A DNA stretch of 64,000 nucleotides from Pseudomaricurvus sp033283175 (GTDB lineage: Bacteria; Pseudomonadota; Gammaproteobacteria; Pseudomonadales; Cellvibrionaceae), in contig JAWMQM010000001.1 in the NCBI GenBank assembly GCA_033283175.1, forward strand, positions 1,488,001 to 1,552,000, in the 5' to 3' direction. Position 1 is the stretch's first letter. Each line of letters starts with the position of its first letter. Positions 28,601 through 37,367 of the stretch are shown one piece after another. The position numbers were made by a program, and so were the translations under genes. The notes beneath the pieces are model-generated. The model ran no database searches. It was not told the DNA's origin and saw only the letters and a program-made list of their open reading frames with translations.

Positions 28601-31600
28601 CGCAGCGCCTGCCGGAACTGGTCACCGAAGTACACACCCTGGCGCGTGGTGCGCAGCAGGCCAACCTGCCGCCGATGGCCGTCCTCGGAAGCCAACTGGC
28701 GCAGGTCTATGATTCTCTCGATGGCAACCTGCAGGGCTTGAGCGACAACGACTTTGCCACCCTGCAGCAGGCCCACGAAGTGCTGCTGGATATGGTGGAT
28801 GCAGTAGCCGCCGGGCAGAACCTGAATGAAGCGCCCGCGGAATTGTTGCAGGCGTTGTCTACCCTGGCAGAGACGCCAACTGCGGATATTCCGCTGCTTA
28901 CCGAAGAGCCTTCAGCGGCTGGCGAAGAGCCCTCAGCGTTTACCGAAGAACCCTCAGTGTTTACTGATGAGGCCTCAGCGCTAGAGGAGCCCTCAGCTCT
29001 GGAAGAGTTCTCAGCCTTCAACAATGAAGAGCTCACTCTTGTTCCGGACGAGCCATACGCGTACGACGCACCATCCTCTGGCGAGTATGACGTTGCCGGG
29101 GAGACCGGGACCGCGGACAGCAGCGGCTGGCTGGGCTCCGACGATACGGCCGACGCCATAGAGATTGGCGAGACCATCAACTTTGACGGGCTGCCGGACA
29201 TCACCACTGATGACGGCTATCAGGAACCGGTACTTGATGAGGGCGCTGGTCTGCCTGGTGCTGAACTCAGCTGGCAGGACGATGCCGCAGCAGCAGGCGA
29301 TGACGGTATCAACAGCGAATGGCTCGCCGGCGACACGGTGTCCGATACCCCTGTGGATGCTGCCAACGCCGGACTGCAGTCGGCTGGTGAGGAGACGCCA
29401 GCCACTGAAGACAACCAGGAGTGGCAGGGTGTCAGCCTGTTCGCACCGGAAAACGAATTCGATCTGCCGCTGCGGCCGGAAGAGCGTCATGCGCCCCTGC
29501 GCACCCACGCGACCTTTGACGATATGTCCACGTCGCAGCACACCGGCAGCACTGAGGTGTTTGAGAATGTTAGCGATGATGGTCTGCAGGACAGTGGGGT
29601 CAGTGTCGGCGAACCTGACTTTGGTACTGTACTGGATGGCGGCCTCCCGACTGACAGTGTGGCGACACCCGACAGCGACGAAAACACTTCACCGGAAGTT
29701 GCAGACGACTTCCTGGTAGAAGAGATGGGTGCAGAGGGCGACAGCCTGCTCAGCGCCAATGACACTTCCGGCCAGGCACTCAATAGCGACCCCAATACCC
29801 TGGTGGGTGGGCTTGCGGCGGCTGATGAGCCAGCGTCGGCAGAAAGTTTCGCCACCACGGATTACGAGCACGAAAGCTCAGCGGCCTATGGCGGCGACGC
29901 CGACCAGTCAGACGCGTTCGACAGCAGTGATATCGACCCGGAAATTATCGAAATCTTCCTGGAAGAAGCGCAGGAACTGGTGGAAGACGTGGAGCAGTCG
30001 GTACACGACTGGTCCGAGAACTGGGATCTAACCAGCGCCAGCGAAGCCCTCAAGCGCGCCCTCCACACGCTGAAAGGTGGTGCCCGTCTGGCGGGTATGG
30101 TGGGCGTGGGTAACCTTGCCCACGATTTCGAAACCGACGTTATTCGCGGTGCGGACAACCACCAGATCGACAACGCCTTTTTTGCCCGCCTCAACCAGTA
30201 CCAGGACCATATCCTGCGTGGTGTGGAGGCGGTGAAGTCTGCCATGGCCGGTGACGGTGATCTGGTTGCCGCGCTGCTGTTGCAACCGGGTGTTATCGAC
30301 AGCGCACAGCCATCAGCGGCGACAACAGAAGAGCTGAGCGAACCAGCTTCGGAGCTGGAACAGGAGACGCCTCCGGCCGCGGACGAGACAGCTCTGGCCG
30401 GCGAGGCCAGTGGCGCGGAGATATTGCCTTTCACTCCGCGGGACAATATCCCCGTGGTCAGCAGCGGCGACGATTTCAGTGTGCCGGCGCGACGCAGCGG
30501 CTCGTCCCCTTCCGGCGGCGGCACCAACGCCGTGGCATCCCCTCTGCAGGCTCGCCGTTCGGCACCGCAGGAAGTGGTCAAGGTGTCCGCCGAACTGCTG
30601 GAGGAACTGGTTAACCTGGCCGGTGAGACCTCCATCAGCCGTGGCCGTATGGAAGAGCAGATGAGCGAACTGGGTTTCGCCATCGAAGAAATGGATGCCA
30701 CCATCGGCCGTTTGCAGGAGCAGTTGCGACGCCTGGATATCGAGACCGAAGCACAGATTCTGTTCCGTCAGGAGCAGCTGGCAGAGCTGGAGGATTTCGA
30801 TCCCCTGGAGATGGACCGCTACTCACAGCTGCAGCAGCTGTCGCGCTCGCTGATCGAGTCGGCGTCCGACCTTATGGACCTCAAGAACACCCTGTCGGAT
30901 AAAACCCGCGACACCGAGACCCTGTTGCTGCAACAGTCGCGGATTAACACCGAACTGCAGGAGGGCCTGATGCGTTCGCGCATGGTGCCTTTCTCGCGCA
31001 TGGTGCCGCGCCTGCGCCGTATCGTGCGCCAGGTGGCCAGCGAGCTGAACAAGCGCGTCAACTTCGAGCTCGACAATATCGAAGGTGAAATGGACCGTAC
31101 CGTGCTGGAGCGCATGGTGGCGCCACTGGAGCACATGCTGCGTAACGCCGTCGACCACGGTATCGAATCCCCCGGCGAGCGTATGGCGGCGGGCAAGCCA
31201 GAGACCGGTCGTGTCATCCTGACCCTCGGCCGCGAAGGCGGCGATGTGGTCTTGCGCCTGATCGACGACGGTCGTGGTATCAACCTTGAGCGGGTTCGGG
31301 CCAAGGCGATCGAGCGCGGCCTGATGAGTGCCGAGGCGCGTCTCAGTGACAGCGATGTGATGCAGTTTATCCTGCACGCCGGCTTCAGTACCGCCGAGAG
31401 CGTGACCCAGATTTCCGGCCGTGGCGTCGGTATGGATGTGGTGAACTCCGAGATCAAGCAGCTCGGTGGCTCCATGACCATCAACTCGCGATTTGGTGAG
31501 GGCTCGGAATTCGTTGTACGCCTGCCGTTTACCGTTTCGGTTAACCGCGCCCTGATGGTCCGTATTGGTGAGGACCGCTACGCGGTGCCTCTCAACACCA

Positions 31601-32409
31601 TTGAAGGTATTGTGCGGGTCAGCCCATTTGAACTGGAGCACTACTACAACAACCCCGATGCACGTTTTGAGTACGCCGGTGAACAGTATCAGGTGCGCTA
31701 CCTCGGTACGCTGCTGCACAGTCATGCCCGACCCAAGCTGGAAGGTCAGGCGATGCCGCTGCCGGTAGTGCTGGTGCGTACGGCGCAAAACGCGGTGGCA
31801 CTGCAGGTGGACCTGCTGATGGGCAGCCGCGAAATTGTGGTGAAGAGCCTCGGCGCCCAGTTCGCGACGGTGACCGGTGTGTCCGGTGCCACGGTGATGG
31901 GTGATGGTAGTGTGGTGGTGATTCTCGATCCTTACGCCATGATTCGTCAGGTGGCGGCACTGGCGCAGATGCCGGAGACCTTGTTGGGTGAAGCGAGTGC
32001 AGAAAGCGTCGAAACCGTGCGCAAGGTGCTGGTGGTGGATGACTCGGTAACGGTGCGCAAGGTGACGTCGCGCTTCCTGGAGCGTGAAGGCTACGAAGTC
32101 TTCACCGCCAAGGACGGTGCCGACGCCATGGTGGTGCTGCAGGATCTGGTGCCGGACGTCATGTTGCTGGATATCGAAATGCCGCGCATGGACGGCTTCG
32201 AAGTGGCGAAGAATGTGCGCTCCAGCAGCCGCCTGAAAGATATTCCGATCATCATGATCACCTCCCGTACCGGTGCCAAGCACCGCGATCGGGCGCTGGG
32301 TCTGGGTGTAAACATCTATATGGGTAAACCCTACCAGGAAGACAAACTGCTCGAGAACATTCGCGGTGTTCTTGGCGAATCGGTTTCCGGGACGGGCTTG
32401 CAGGATTAA
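25621..32409 (+). CDS. chpA: Chemosensory hybrid histidine kinase ChpA
   Basis: The 2262-residue kinase of the twitching pathway. Three canonical Hpt motifs (HTLKG) put phospho-histidines at about residues 703, 862 and 1482. Two degenerate Hpt-like modules have His near 52 (HQVHG) and 1005 (HTLARG). The kinase core follows: dimerisation about 1640-1790, HATPase with HMLRNAVDHG near 1842 and RLIDDGRGI, CheW-like domain about 1975-2110, and a C-terminal receiver with Asp near 2184 (LLDIEMPRMDGF). An acidic low-complexity linker of roughly 350 residues (1090-1440) separates the Hpt2/Hpt-like part from Hpt3 and contains EEPSA repeats. P. aeruginosa ChpA has the same general plan with more phosphotransfer modules. 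ATG 25621 follows pilK by 50 nt. Confidence 0.95.
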   Translation: MAESRNFAALDWVIGEIEETLNLARQSLEAFVENPQDSTRIRFCLTHIHQVHGSLQMIEFFGAALLAEEMEAVSQAMMNGTVQKERDAQEVLMRAILQLPIYLEQTKNRRRDDPASLLPLLNDLRVARGAELLSESQFFSPDVSAAKRVRGTPNPLQSNDVQFRALAHKLHQMYQYSAAGLIKGVNVDENLRYLEKVFSRLFTLTSGTARQPLWDISLALVEGMDADQLDLSVSFKAVLRQLEKEIRVLVQYGTKALSSFPRDELIKNVLYYVARSSHSSSRIERLKQDFNLYDQLLDSGSNDSAYLMGPDPETIRTVVQALNEELSAIKEALEVELAHERDNAVADALPIMKRVADTLSVLGVSDLRSAVVDQADALEQAVAHDRLTPQILARAADQIVDVEQRLSIMAAAASEPSLAQQTPAQIQISQAQESVLREARNGLEQTKDSIIEYIASQWDSQHLVNVPRLLEDVRGGLTIIPLMRPAEILRACGAYIQHELLSGERTPEWGALDTLADAIASVEYFLERLSGNRDDADEMLLTLAEESVESLGYGVGKPFTKKASGEPLQPLSLVSNSDTAEASQDSGEMLIYDNVEMAAEPETLNDHAVANESAADVTPDVAAVDGTTELLPFVEAELVPAPEPELATATAEAHPADELDDEILEIFVEEAREVLENIDEFFPRWANDFNDSEALTEFRRAFHTLKGSGRMVGALDIGELAWSIESMLNRVLDGSVQPHQTQVALIGRVRRVLPSCIDAFEAKQPTPDLPKLHQLAAWGEAIAGGAQPQELLQDEDATVSASVYPADGLVDDDADESNAVLWEIFGTEARTHLAVVEEFVAEMEQAAPLYSPPSEAMQRALHTLKGSAHMADVHEVAELATPLERFAKELRTYQVSIDEDILQLIKDGAAYTHEALEQIRAGEQDITIARLSQYLARVAELRDRTVGPLIRQQEESKAAAVDPQLLSIFMAEEMKLLLDADDILRQWQQQPANPQRLPELVTEVHTLARGAQQANLPPMAVLGSQLAQVYDSLDGNLQGLSDNDFATLQQAHEVLLDMVDAVAAGQNLNEAPAELLQALSTLAETPTADIPLLTEEPSAAGEEPSAFTEEPSVFTDEASALEEPSALEEFSAFNNEELTLVPDEPYAYDAPSSGEYDVAGETGTADSSGWLGSDDTADAIEIGETINFDGLPDITTDDGYQEPVLDEGAGLPGAELSWQDDAAAAGDDGINSEWLAGDTVSDTPVDAANAGLQSAGEETPATEDNQEWQGVSLFAPENEFDLPLRPEERHAPLRTHATFDDMSTSQHTGSTEVFENVSDDGLQDSGVSVGEPDFGTVLDGGLPTDSVATPDSDENTSPEVADDFLVEEMGAEGDSLLSANDTSGQALNSDPNTLVGGLAAADEPASAESFATTDYEHESSAAYGGDADQSDAFDSSDIDPEIIEIFLEEAQELVEDVEQSVHDWSENWDLTSASEALKRALHTLKGGARLAGMVGVGNLAHDFETDVIRGADNHQIDNAFFARLNQYQDHILRGVEAVKSAMAGDGDLVAALLLQPGVIDSAQPSAATTEELSEPASELEQETPPAADETALAGEASGAEILPFTPRDNIPVVSSGDDFSVPARRSGSSPSGGGTNAVASPLQARRSAPQEVVKVSAELLEELVNLAGETSISRGRMEEQMSELGFAIEEMDATIGRLQEQLRRLDIETEAQILFRQEQLAELEDFDPLEMDRYSQLQQLSRSLIESASDLMDLKNTLSDKTRDTETLLLQQSRINTELQEGLMRSRMVPFSRMVPRLRRIVRQVASELNKRVNFELDNIEGEMDRTVLERMVAPLEHMLRNAVDHGIESPGERMAAGKPETGRVILTLGREGGDVVLRLIDDGRGINLERVRAKAIERGLMSAEARLSDSDVMQFILHAGFSTAESVTQISGRGVGMDVVNSEIKQLGGSMTINSRFGEGSEFVVRLPFTVSVNRALMVRIGEDRYAVPLNTIEGIVRVSPFELEHYYNNPDARFEYAGEQYQVRYLGTLLHSHARPKLEGQAMPLPVVLVRTAQNAVALQVDLLMGSREIVVKSLGAQFATVTGVSGATVMGDGSVVVILDPYAMIRQVAALAQMPETLLGEASAESVETVRKVLVVDDSVTVRKVTSRFLEREGYEVFTAKDGADAMVVLQDLVPDVMLLDIEMPRMDGFEVAKNVRSSSRLKDIPIIMITSRTGAKHRDRALGLGVNIYMGKPYQEDKLLENIRGVLGESVSGTGLQD

Positions 32410-32415
32410 CATTTC

Positions 32416-33351
32416 ATGCCGGCACTGCAGATCGGCGTACTGGCGGGCAGCGCATTGCAGGGAGGACGCCTTCGACAGTTGATAGTCGGGGCCGGTCACT
32501 CTGTGGCTGCCATGCTGCAGGCGGATGAGAGCAGTGCCGCGGCACTGTTGGCGGTGGACGACCAGGTGGATGCCTGGCTTATCTCACTGCCCCAGGAACT
32601 GGCCGCGGCCACGGCCCTGACACAGTCCCTGGCACAACTGCAAAGTCCGTTGATTGTGGATGACGATCCCGGCAATGGCGACTTGCAGCCGCAGTGGCTG
32701 CGACGCATAAGCGGCAAGCTGCAGGCTCTGGCCGGTGAGCTGGATGCAGTCGACGCCGGGGTAGCGGAAGCCATCTGGGTGCTGGCGGCGTCCACCGGTG
32801 GCCCGGAAGCGGTGCGGGAGTTTTTTGCCCGTTTGCCGGCGGGCCTGCCGGTGGCATTTGTCTATGTACAGCATATCAATCCGGGCTTTGAACAGTCGCT
32901 GGTGGAGATGTTGAATCGCCACAGTGAGTATCCGGCGCAATTGGGCTCGCCGGGGAGCCGGCTCAGTCGTGGCACCACCACAGTGATAAGCGGTGACTGC
33001 CAGCTGGATTGGCTGGGTAACGGTGTCGCGCAGGGTGTGCCCGGACCCTGGCCAGGGCCCTACCAGCCATCCATCAATCAGGTGGTCGCCAACCTGGGCA
33101 GCCGTTTTGGCCGCCGTTGCGGGGTGATGGTGTTCTCCGGCATGGGCGATGATGGCGCACTGGCGGCGCGGCTGTTGGCGCAGCGCGGCGGCAGTGTGTG
33201 GGTGCAACAACCGCAAACCAGTGCCGTGGATGCCATGCCGCAGGCCGCACTGGCGACAGGGGTGGTGACCGAATGCGAGAGTCCCGCCGAACTTGCAATG
33301 CTGCTGGCGACCCGTCTGCGACAGACGCAGATGAGCGACATAGGGCATTGA
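32416..33351 (+). CDS. chpB: CheB-type methylesterase ChpB
   Basis: Removes methyl esters from PilJ. The C-terminal methylesterase domain (about 120-310) has the triad Ser in LAASTGGPEAV, His in YVQHINPGF and Asp in FSGMGDDGALA. The N-terminal 110 residues have receiver-like hydrophobic spacing but lack the acidic pocket and phospho-acceptor of CheB, so the domain is a pseudo-receiver, as in other ChpB proteins. It starts 6 nt after chpA and is certainly co-transcribed. Confidence 0.93.
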   Translation: MPALQIGVLAGSALQGGRLRQLIVGAGHSVAAMLQADESSAAALLAVDDQVDAWLISLPQELAAATALTQSLAQLQSPLIVDDDPGNGDLQPQWLRRISGKLQALAGELDAVDAGVAEAIWVLAASTGGPEAVREFFARLPAGLPVAFVYVQHINPGFEQSLVEMLNRHSEYPAQLGSPGSRLSRGTTTVISGDCQLDWLGNGVAQGVPGPWPGPYQPSINQVVANLGSRFGRRCGVMVFSGMGDDGALAARLLAQRGGSVWVQQPQTSAVDAMPQAALATGVVTECESPAELAMLLATRLRQTQMSDIGH

Positions 33352-33369
33352 TCAATACAGGTATTGTGA

Positions 33370-33861
33370 ATGGAAAGTGCAACACAACTCATTGAAAGGC
33401 AGGTGATGGAGTCGATCGCCAGCTTGCAGATTCCCATGCAAAACCAGGCGTTGCTGGTGCCCACCGTAACCGTTGCGGAGATGGTGCCTTATAGCCAGCC
33501 GCAAGCGGTGGCGGGTGCGCCTGAGTGGCTGTTGGGGTCTTTTAACTGGCGCAACACTGAAGTGCCTTTGCTGGCGTTTGAGGTGCTCAACGGTGCACCG
33601 GCGCCGGTGCCGGGCGAGACGTCCCGTATTGCCGTACTGAACAACACCGGTGTAAGTGAAGAGCTGCCGTTTATTGCGCTGCTGACCTCGGGCATTCCCC
33701 GCTTGTTGCGTATTGTTGAGGGCGACCTGCAGCTGCTGTCCGAGGGGGACCCAGACTCAGTGACCCGCATGCTGGTGGGCTTTGAGGGCAATTCAATGGT
33801 TATTCCCGACCTCTCCGTACTGGAGCAACGCTACATTAATTGGCGCAGCAACGGTTACTGA
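33370..33861 (+). CDS. chpC: CheW-like protein ChpC
   Basis: A second CheW-fold adaptor of 163 residues. It shows ALLVPTVTVAEMVPYSQPQ, then PEWLLGSFNWRNTEVPLLAFEVLNG, which corresponds to the CheW NxRG-type loop with NWRN. Length and place after chpB match ChpC of pseudomonads, where it is thought to couple further signals to ChpA. It is 18 nt from chpB. chpD and chpE are absent; an outer-membrane protein gene follows instead. Confidence 0.88.
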   Translation: MESATQLIERQVMESIASLQIPMQNQALLVPTVTVAEMVPYSQPQAVAGAPEWLLGSFNWRNTEVPLLAFEVLNGAPAPVPGETSRIAVLNNTGVSEELPFIALLTSGIPRLLRIVEGDLQLLSEGDPDSVTRMLVGFEGNSMVIPDLSVLEQRYINWRSNGY

Positions 33862-33897
33862 GTAAGGGACACCGGCCAGCGGGCGTAACCACGAGGT

Positions 33898-35268
33898 ATG
33901 CGCCCGCGCCACGTACATAACAACAAAACGGTAGACAAGGCAGTGACCCGCATTGTTAAGGCTGCAAAGGGGGCAGCAATAAATATCCCTGTAATTCCGC
34001 ACAGGGTATTACTCCACTTCTTTCACGTCTGTGTGGCCACACAGATGGCGTTGTGCCTCTTTTATTCCGACCAATCCTACGCTGCCGACCTGCACCTGCA
34101 CGGCTTTGGCACACTGGGCGCCAGCCATTCCGACAGCGAGCAATACGGCTGGCGCCCGACCATGGATCTGGAGGGTAGTTACGATGGCCAGTGGGAAGTG
34201 GCCAATAACTCGATTCTTGGCGTGCAGCTGGATGGGGTCGTCAGCCCGCGCCTGAAAGGCAGCCTGCAACTGGTAGCCCGGCAGCGGCAGCACCAGGGGC
34301 TGGACGATGTGGTGGAGTGGGCCTATCTTGGCTACGGCCTGAGTGACAGCCTCGATCTGCGCGTGGGGCGAATGGGGCTTGGCAATTACCTGCTTTCTGA
34401 CTATCGCAACGTGCGTTTTGCGCAACTGTGGACCCACCCGCCCACCGAATATTACGGGCAGCTGCCTCACCATCACAGCGATGGTATCGATATCACCTGG
34501 AGTCACCACGATGGCGACGGCCTGTGGCGTTGGCGCACGGGTGCGGGGGTTTCCGACCTGTCGTTCTACGTTGGCGACTCGTTTAGCGGCTCCGAGGGCA
34601 AGGTAGACAGTGTCGATTTGGCGCCGGGTTACCTGACCGCCCTCAGCTACGAGACCCAGAGTTGGCGCGCACAGATATCCCTGACCGCCGCGCGCCTGGA
34701 CGATAACTTCCGCTCCGGAAAGCCCTTGCGGGAAACCTACGCCTATCTGGAGTCGCTGGGCTTCGAAGGCGCCGGGGAATACGCCACACAATTTGAGACC
34801 AAGGGTGAGTGGGCCTATTACGCCGCCGCGGGAGTCGCCTACGACAACGGTCGCTGGCTGCTGCAGGCTGAGATCAACCAGATCGATTCGCCGGCCGAAC
34901 TCATCAACAGTTCAACCAACGGCTATCTATCCCTTGGCCGCCGCCTGTCCTCGGTAACCGTCTACGGGGTCTACGGCTACGCCCATTCCGTGGGCGATGC
35001 GCCACAGGCACCGCAGTTCCCGATTCCTGGCGCTGAGCAGCTGGCGGCGATCTCCGACCTGATCAGCCGCACCACGCGGGCCAACCAGCAGACGCTGGCG
35101 CTGGGCCTGCGCTGGGATTTGCATCCGCAACTGGCCTTGAAAGGACAGTGGGACAGGACCTGGCTGGAGCGGGACGGGGTTATGCTGTTCGGCCTCAACG
35201 ACCTGGACCAGCCCCTGGGCGATGCAAGGGTGGATACGTTTTCCCTGCAGCTGGATTTCGTCTTCTGA
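33898..35268 (+). CDS. Outer-membrane beta-barrel (porin-like) protein
   Basis: Probably a barrel-forming outer-membrane protein of unknown ligand. After a long, partly hydrophobic leader, AADLHLHGFGTLGAS begins an alternating pattern that continues to the end: about 14-18 amphipathic strands with aromatic girdles and a C-terminal LQLDFVF with terminal Phe, the typical BAM signal. The leader from ATG 33898 is unusually long (about 60 residues); GTG or ATG codons closer to the signal peptide (ATG 34045 is too near) make the exact start uncertain. Its stop overlaps the next start (TGATG at 35266), so it is coupled to the binding protein. It lies 37 nt after chpC. Confidence 0.75.
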   Translation: MRPRHVHNNKTVDKAVTRIVKAAKGAAINIPVIPHRVLLHFFHVCVATQMALCLFYSDQSYAADLHLHGFGTLGASHSDSEQYGWRPTMDLEGSYDGQWEVANNSILGVQLDGVVSPRLKGSLQLVARQRQHQGLDDVVEWAYLGYGLSDSLDLRVGRMGLGNYLLSDYRNVRFAQLWTHPPTEYYGQLPHHHSDGIDITWSHHDGDGLWRWRTGAGVSDLSFYVGDSFSGSEGKVDSVDLAPGYLTALSYETQSWRAQISLTAARLDDNFRSGKPLRETYAYLESLGFEGAGEYATQFETKGEWAYYAAAGVAYDNGRWLLQAEINQIDSPAELINSSTNGYLSLGRRLSSVTVYGVYGYAHSVGDAPQAPQFPIPGAEQLAAISDLISRTTRANQQTLALGLRWDLHPQLALKGQWDRTWLERDGVMLFGLNDLDQPLGDARVDTFSLQLDFVF

Positions 35269-35702
35269 TGAACAGTTGCCGCTGCTTACTCATGGTCCTG
35301 CTGCTGGCCTCCCCACTGAGCTGGGGGGCGGAGGATATCGTGGTGGTGGTCAATCCGCAGAATTCTGTGCAGTCCCTCAGCCGTGGCGAGATTATTGACC
35401 TCTACATGGGGCGACTGCGCCAATTCCCCGGTGGTGAGCCGGCGGCAGCGGTGGATTACCTGTCGGAAGCGCCGATCAGGACAGCATTTTATCACCAGTT
35501 GATGCGCAGAAGTCTGGCACAGGTCAACGCCTACTGGGCACGGTTATTGTTTAATGGCAGCGCCCGCCCCCCGCTAAAAGTGGCCGGTGCAGGGGACGTC
35601 ATAACCGCGGTGGCCAGTGACCGTTCGGCCATCGGCTATATCTACAGCAACGAGGTAACGGGCACTGTCAAAGTTGTCGCGCGTATTACAGCGGATCCCT
35701 AG
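35268..35702 (+). CDS. Small periplasmic PstS-like binding protein
   Basis: A 144-residue exported protein with a clear signal peptide (LLMVLLLASPLSWG, cleaved before AED). The mature part IVVVVNPQNSVQSLSRGEIIDLYMGRL and the end VITAVASDRSAIGYIYSN resemble the first lobe and the ligand loop of phosphate-type substrate-binding proteins (PBP-like 2), but the length is only about half of PstS. It may bind an oxyanion or act as a signalling lobe. The start overlaps the barrel gene stop, and the last 29 nt overlap the start of the diguanylate cyclase in another frame. Confidence 0.8.
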   Translation: MNSCRCLLMVLLLASPLSWGAEDIVVVVNPQNSVQSLSRGEIIDLYMGRLRQFPGGEPAAAVDYLSEAPIRTAFYHQLMRRSLAQVNAYWARLLFNGSARPPLKVAGAGDVITAVASDRSAIGYIYSNEVTGTVKVVARITADP

Positions 35703-37275
35703 GTCGCTGCCTCTGCGTCTGACGTTGTCGATGTTGGTGACGTCGGTGCTGGTGGCCTGTCTGATCGGTTTTATCACCTTTCAGCGGATCTATCACGATG
35801 AAGTGCAGGCCTCCACCCAGGCCGTGCGCCAGCTTGCCGCGACCGTCAAAAATACCGTCTCCATTGCTGCCTACCTGCAGGATCAGCAGCTCGCCCGCGA
35901 AGTGGCCGACGGGCTGTTGGGCAACGACATTGTGCAGGGAGTGGCGGTACACAGTGGCGATCGTCTGTTGATTGACGCCGGCGTCACCGAATGGGATGCG
36001 GGCTATCAGGCCGAATGCCTGTCTCTCTCGTCGCCGTTTGTGGTGGAGGAACAGGTTGGCAGTCTCTGTCTCTACCCCAGCCGTGGCTATTTCGAACAGC
36101 GTGCGACGCAGCGCGCGGGCAGCCAGATCGGTGTCATGCTGGAATTTGGCGTGGTATTGATGTTGTTGTTGATGACGGTGATGCACCGACTGTTTTCACA
36201 GCCGATCAAGTTGCTGTCACAGCACCTGCACAGCTTCACACTCAACAACCCGCAGCCCTTAGCAGTACCGAAGTTTCACCAGGGCGACGAAATCGGCGCC
36301 CTGTTTGAAGACAGCAACAAACTGCTGGGCTCGGTGGCGGAGGCGTTCAAGCGCGAGCGGGCCCTGCGCCAGGAGATGGAGCAGCTGGAAAACCAGTTCC
36401 GTCATATTTTCGAGCAGGCCAGCAGCGGCATTGCCATTCTCGACCTGCAGGGGACACCGAAGGTGCTCAACCCCTCCTTCGAGGCCATGATCGGAGCCGA
36501 GGCGGTGGCGGGCATCTGCGCCGGCACCATGGGGTTTGAGGCACTGGCAGTAAATCGTGACGAGCTGGCACGGGCGGTTGTGCATGCGGCCCACACCCGG
36601 GATGTGGTCAATACCGATATCGAGCTGGCGGTGGGCCCACGGCAAGGGGCGTGGGTGCACCTGGCCATGTCGCGGGTGGATGAGGTGGATGGGGACTGCT
36701 ATCTGGAGGTACTCAGTTATGACGTCTCCGAGCGCCGTGAGCGGGAAGCGCAGTTCCGCCTCGAGGCCGAACACGATCCCCTCACTGGTGTGCTTAACCG
36801 GCGGGCCGGTATCCGTCGCATTGAAAGCCTGTTGCAGGATACCCATGCAAGCGGGCGGCAGTGCGCGATCTTTATGCTTGACCTGGACCGCTTTAAACCC
36901 CTCAACGATGCCTTTGGTCATGATGCGGGCGACCACGCGCTGATATGGGTAGCGGAGCGCTTGCGCAAGGTGACCCGCAGTGACGATATCATTGTGCGTT
37001 GGGGCGGTGACGAATTTCTTCTGGCGGTAGAGCTGCCGCAGGGACTGGAGGATGCCGACCAACTGGCGGAGCGCATACTGCAAGCCTTCGAGCAACCGCT
37101 GACGTTGCCGGGCGGCCAGCGGGCCGGTCTTGGTGCCAGCATCGGTATAGCCATCTCGCCTCAGCACGGCAACGAGCTGGCCATTTTGATTCAGTATGCG
37201 GACCAGGCCATGTATGCAGCCAAGATCGCTCAGGGCAATCAGCGCTGTTTTTTTCAGCTGGTCGGCGAAAGCTGA
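35674..37275 (+). CDS. Membrane diguanylate cyclase with periplasmic sensor, HAMP and PAS
   Basis: Makes cyclic di-GMP from two GTP. Order: membrane helix (residues 13-35), periplasmic domain to about 148 with two Cys (AECLSL and GSLCLYP), second helix (149-172), HAMP (to 230), PAS (about 245-355), GGDEF (365-533). The active-site motif WGGDEF lies near 444 and the inhibitory RxxD site (RSDD, five residues upstream) is present, so it should be active and feedback-controlled. The start is a TTG at 35674 inside the binding-protein gene, which implies coupling. The periplasmic domain is the natural partner for that protein. Confidence 0.88.
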   Translation: MSRVLQRIPRSLPLRLTLSMLVTSVLVACLIGFITFQRIYHDEVQASTQAVRQLAATVKNTVSIAAYLQDQQLAREVADGLLGNDIVQGVAVHSGDRLLIDAGVTEWDAGYQAECLSLSSPFVVEEQVGSLCLYPSRGYFEQRATQRAGSQIGVMLEFGVVLMLLLMTVMHRLFSQPIKLLSQHLHSFTLNNPQPLAVPKFHQGDEIGALFEDSNKLLGSVAEAFKRERALRQEMEQLENQFRHIFEQASSGIAILDLQGTPKVLNPSFEAMIGAEAVAGICAGTMGFEALAVNRDELARAVVHAAHTRDVVNTDIELAVGPRQGAWVHLAMSRVDEVDGDCYLEVLSYDVSERREREAQFRLEAEHDPLTGVLNRRAGIRRIESLLQDTHASGRQCAIFMLDLDRFKPLNDAFGHDAGDHALIWVAERLRKVTRSDDIIVRWGGDEFLLAVELPQGLEDADQLAERILQAFEQPLTLPGGQRAGLGASIGIAISPQHGNELAILIQYADQAMYAAKIAQGNQRCFFQLVGES

Positions 37276-37367
37276 ATTTCCCCCCCGCAAAGGGGGCGGT
37301 GAGCTGGTCTGGCAGGACAATCTGTCATAAGCTGGACAGGTGAAAAAGCCGCCGGGGGTATAAGCGG

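Noticed and set aside
28899..29020. CRISPR-like or tandem DNA repeat in chpA
   Set aside because: The repeats are in frame, coding for E-P-S-A units, with imperfect DNA identity and no spacers.
30823..32499. Open frame of 558 codons on the minus strand opposite chpA
   Set aside because: His/Gln-rich antisense shadow of the kinase core, no ribosome site and no family.
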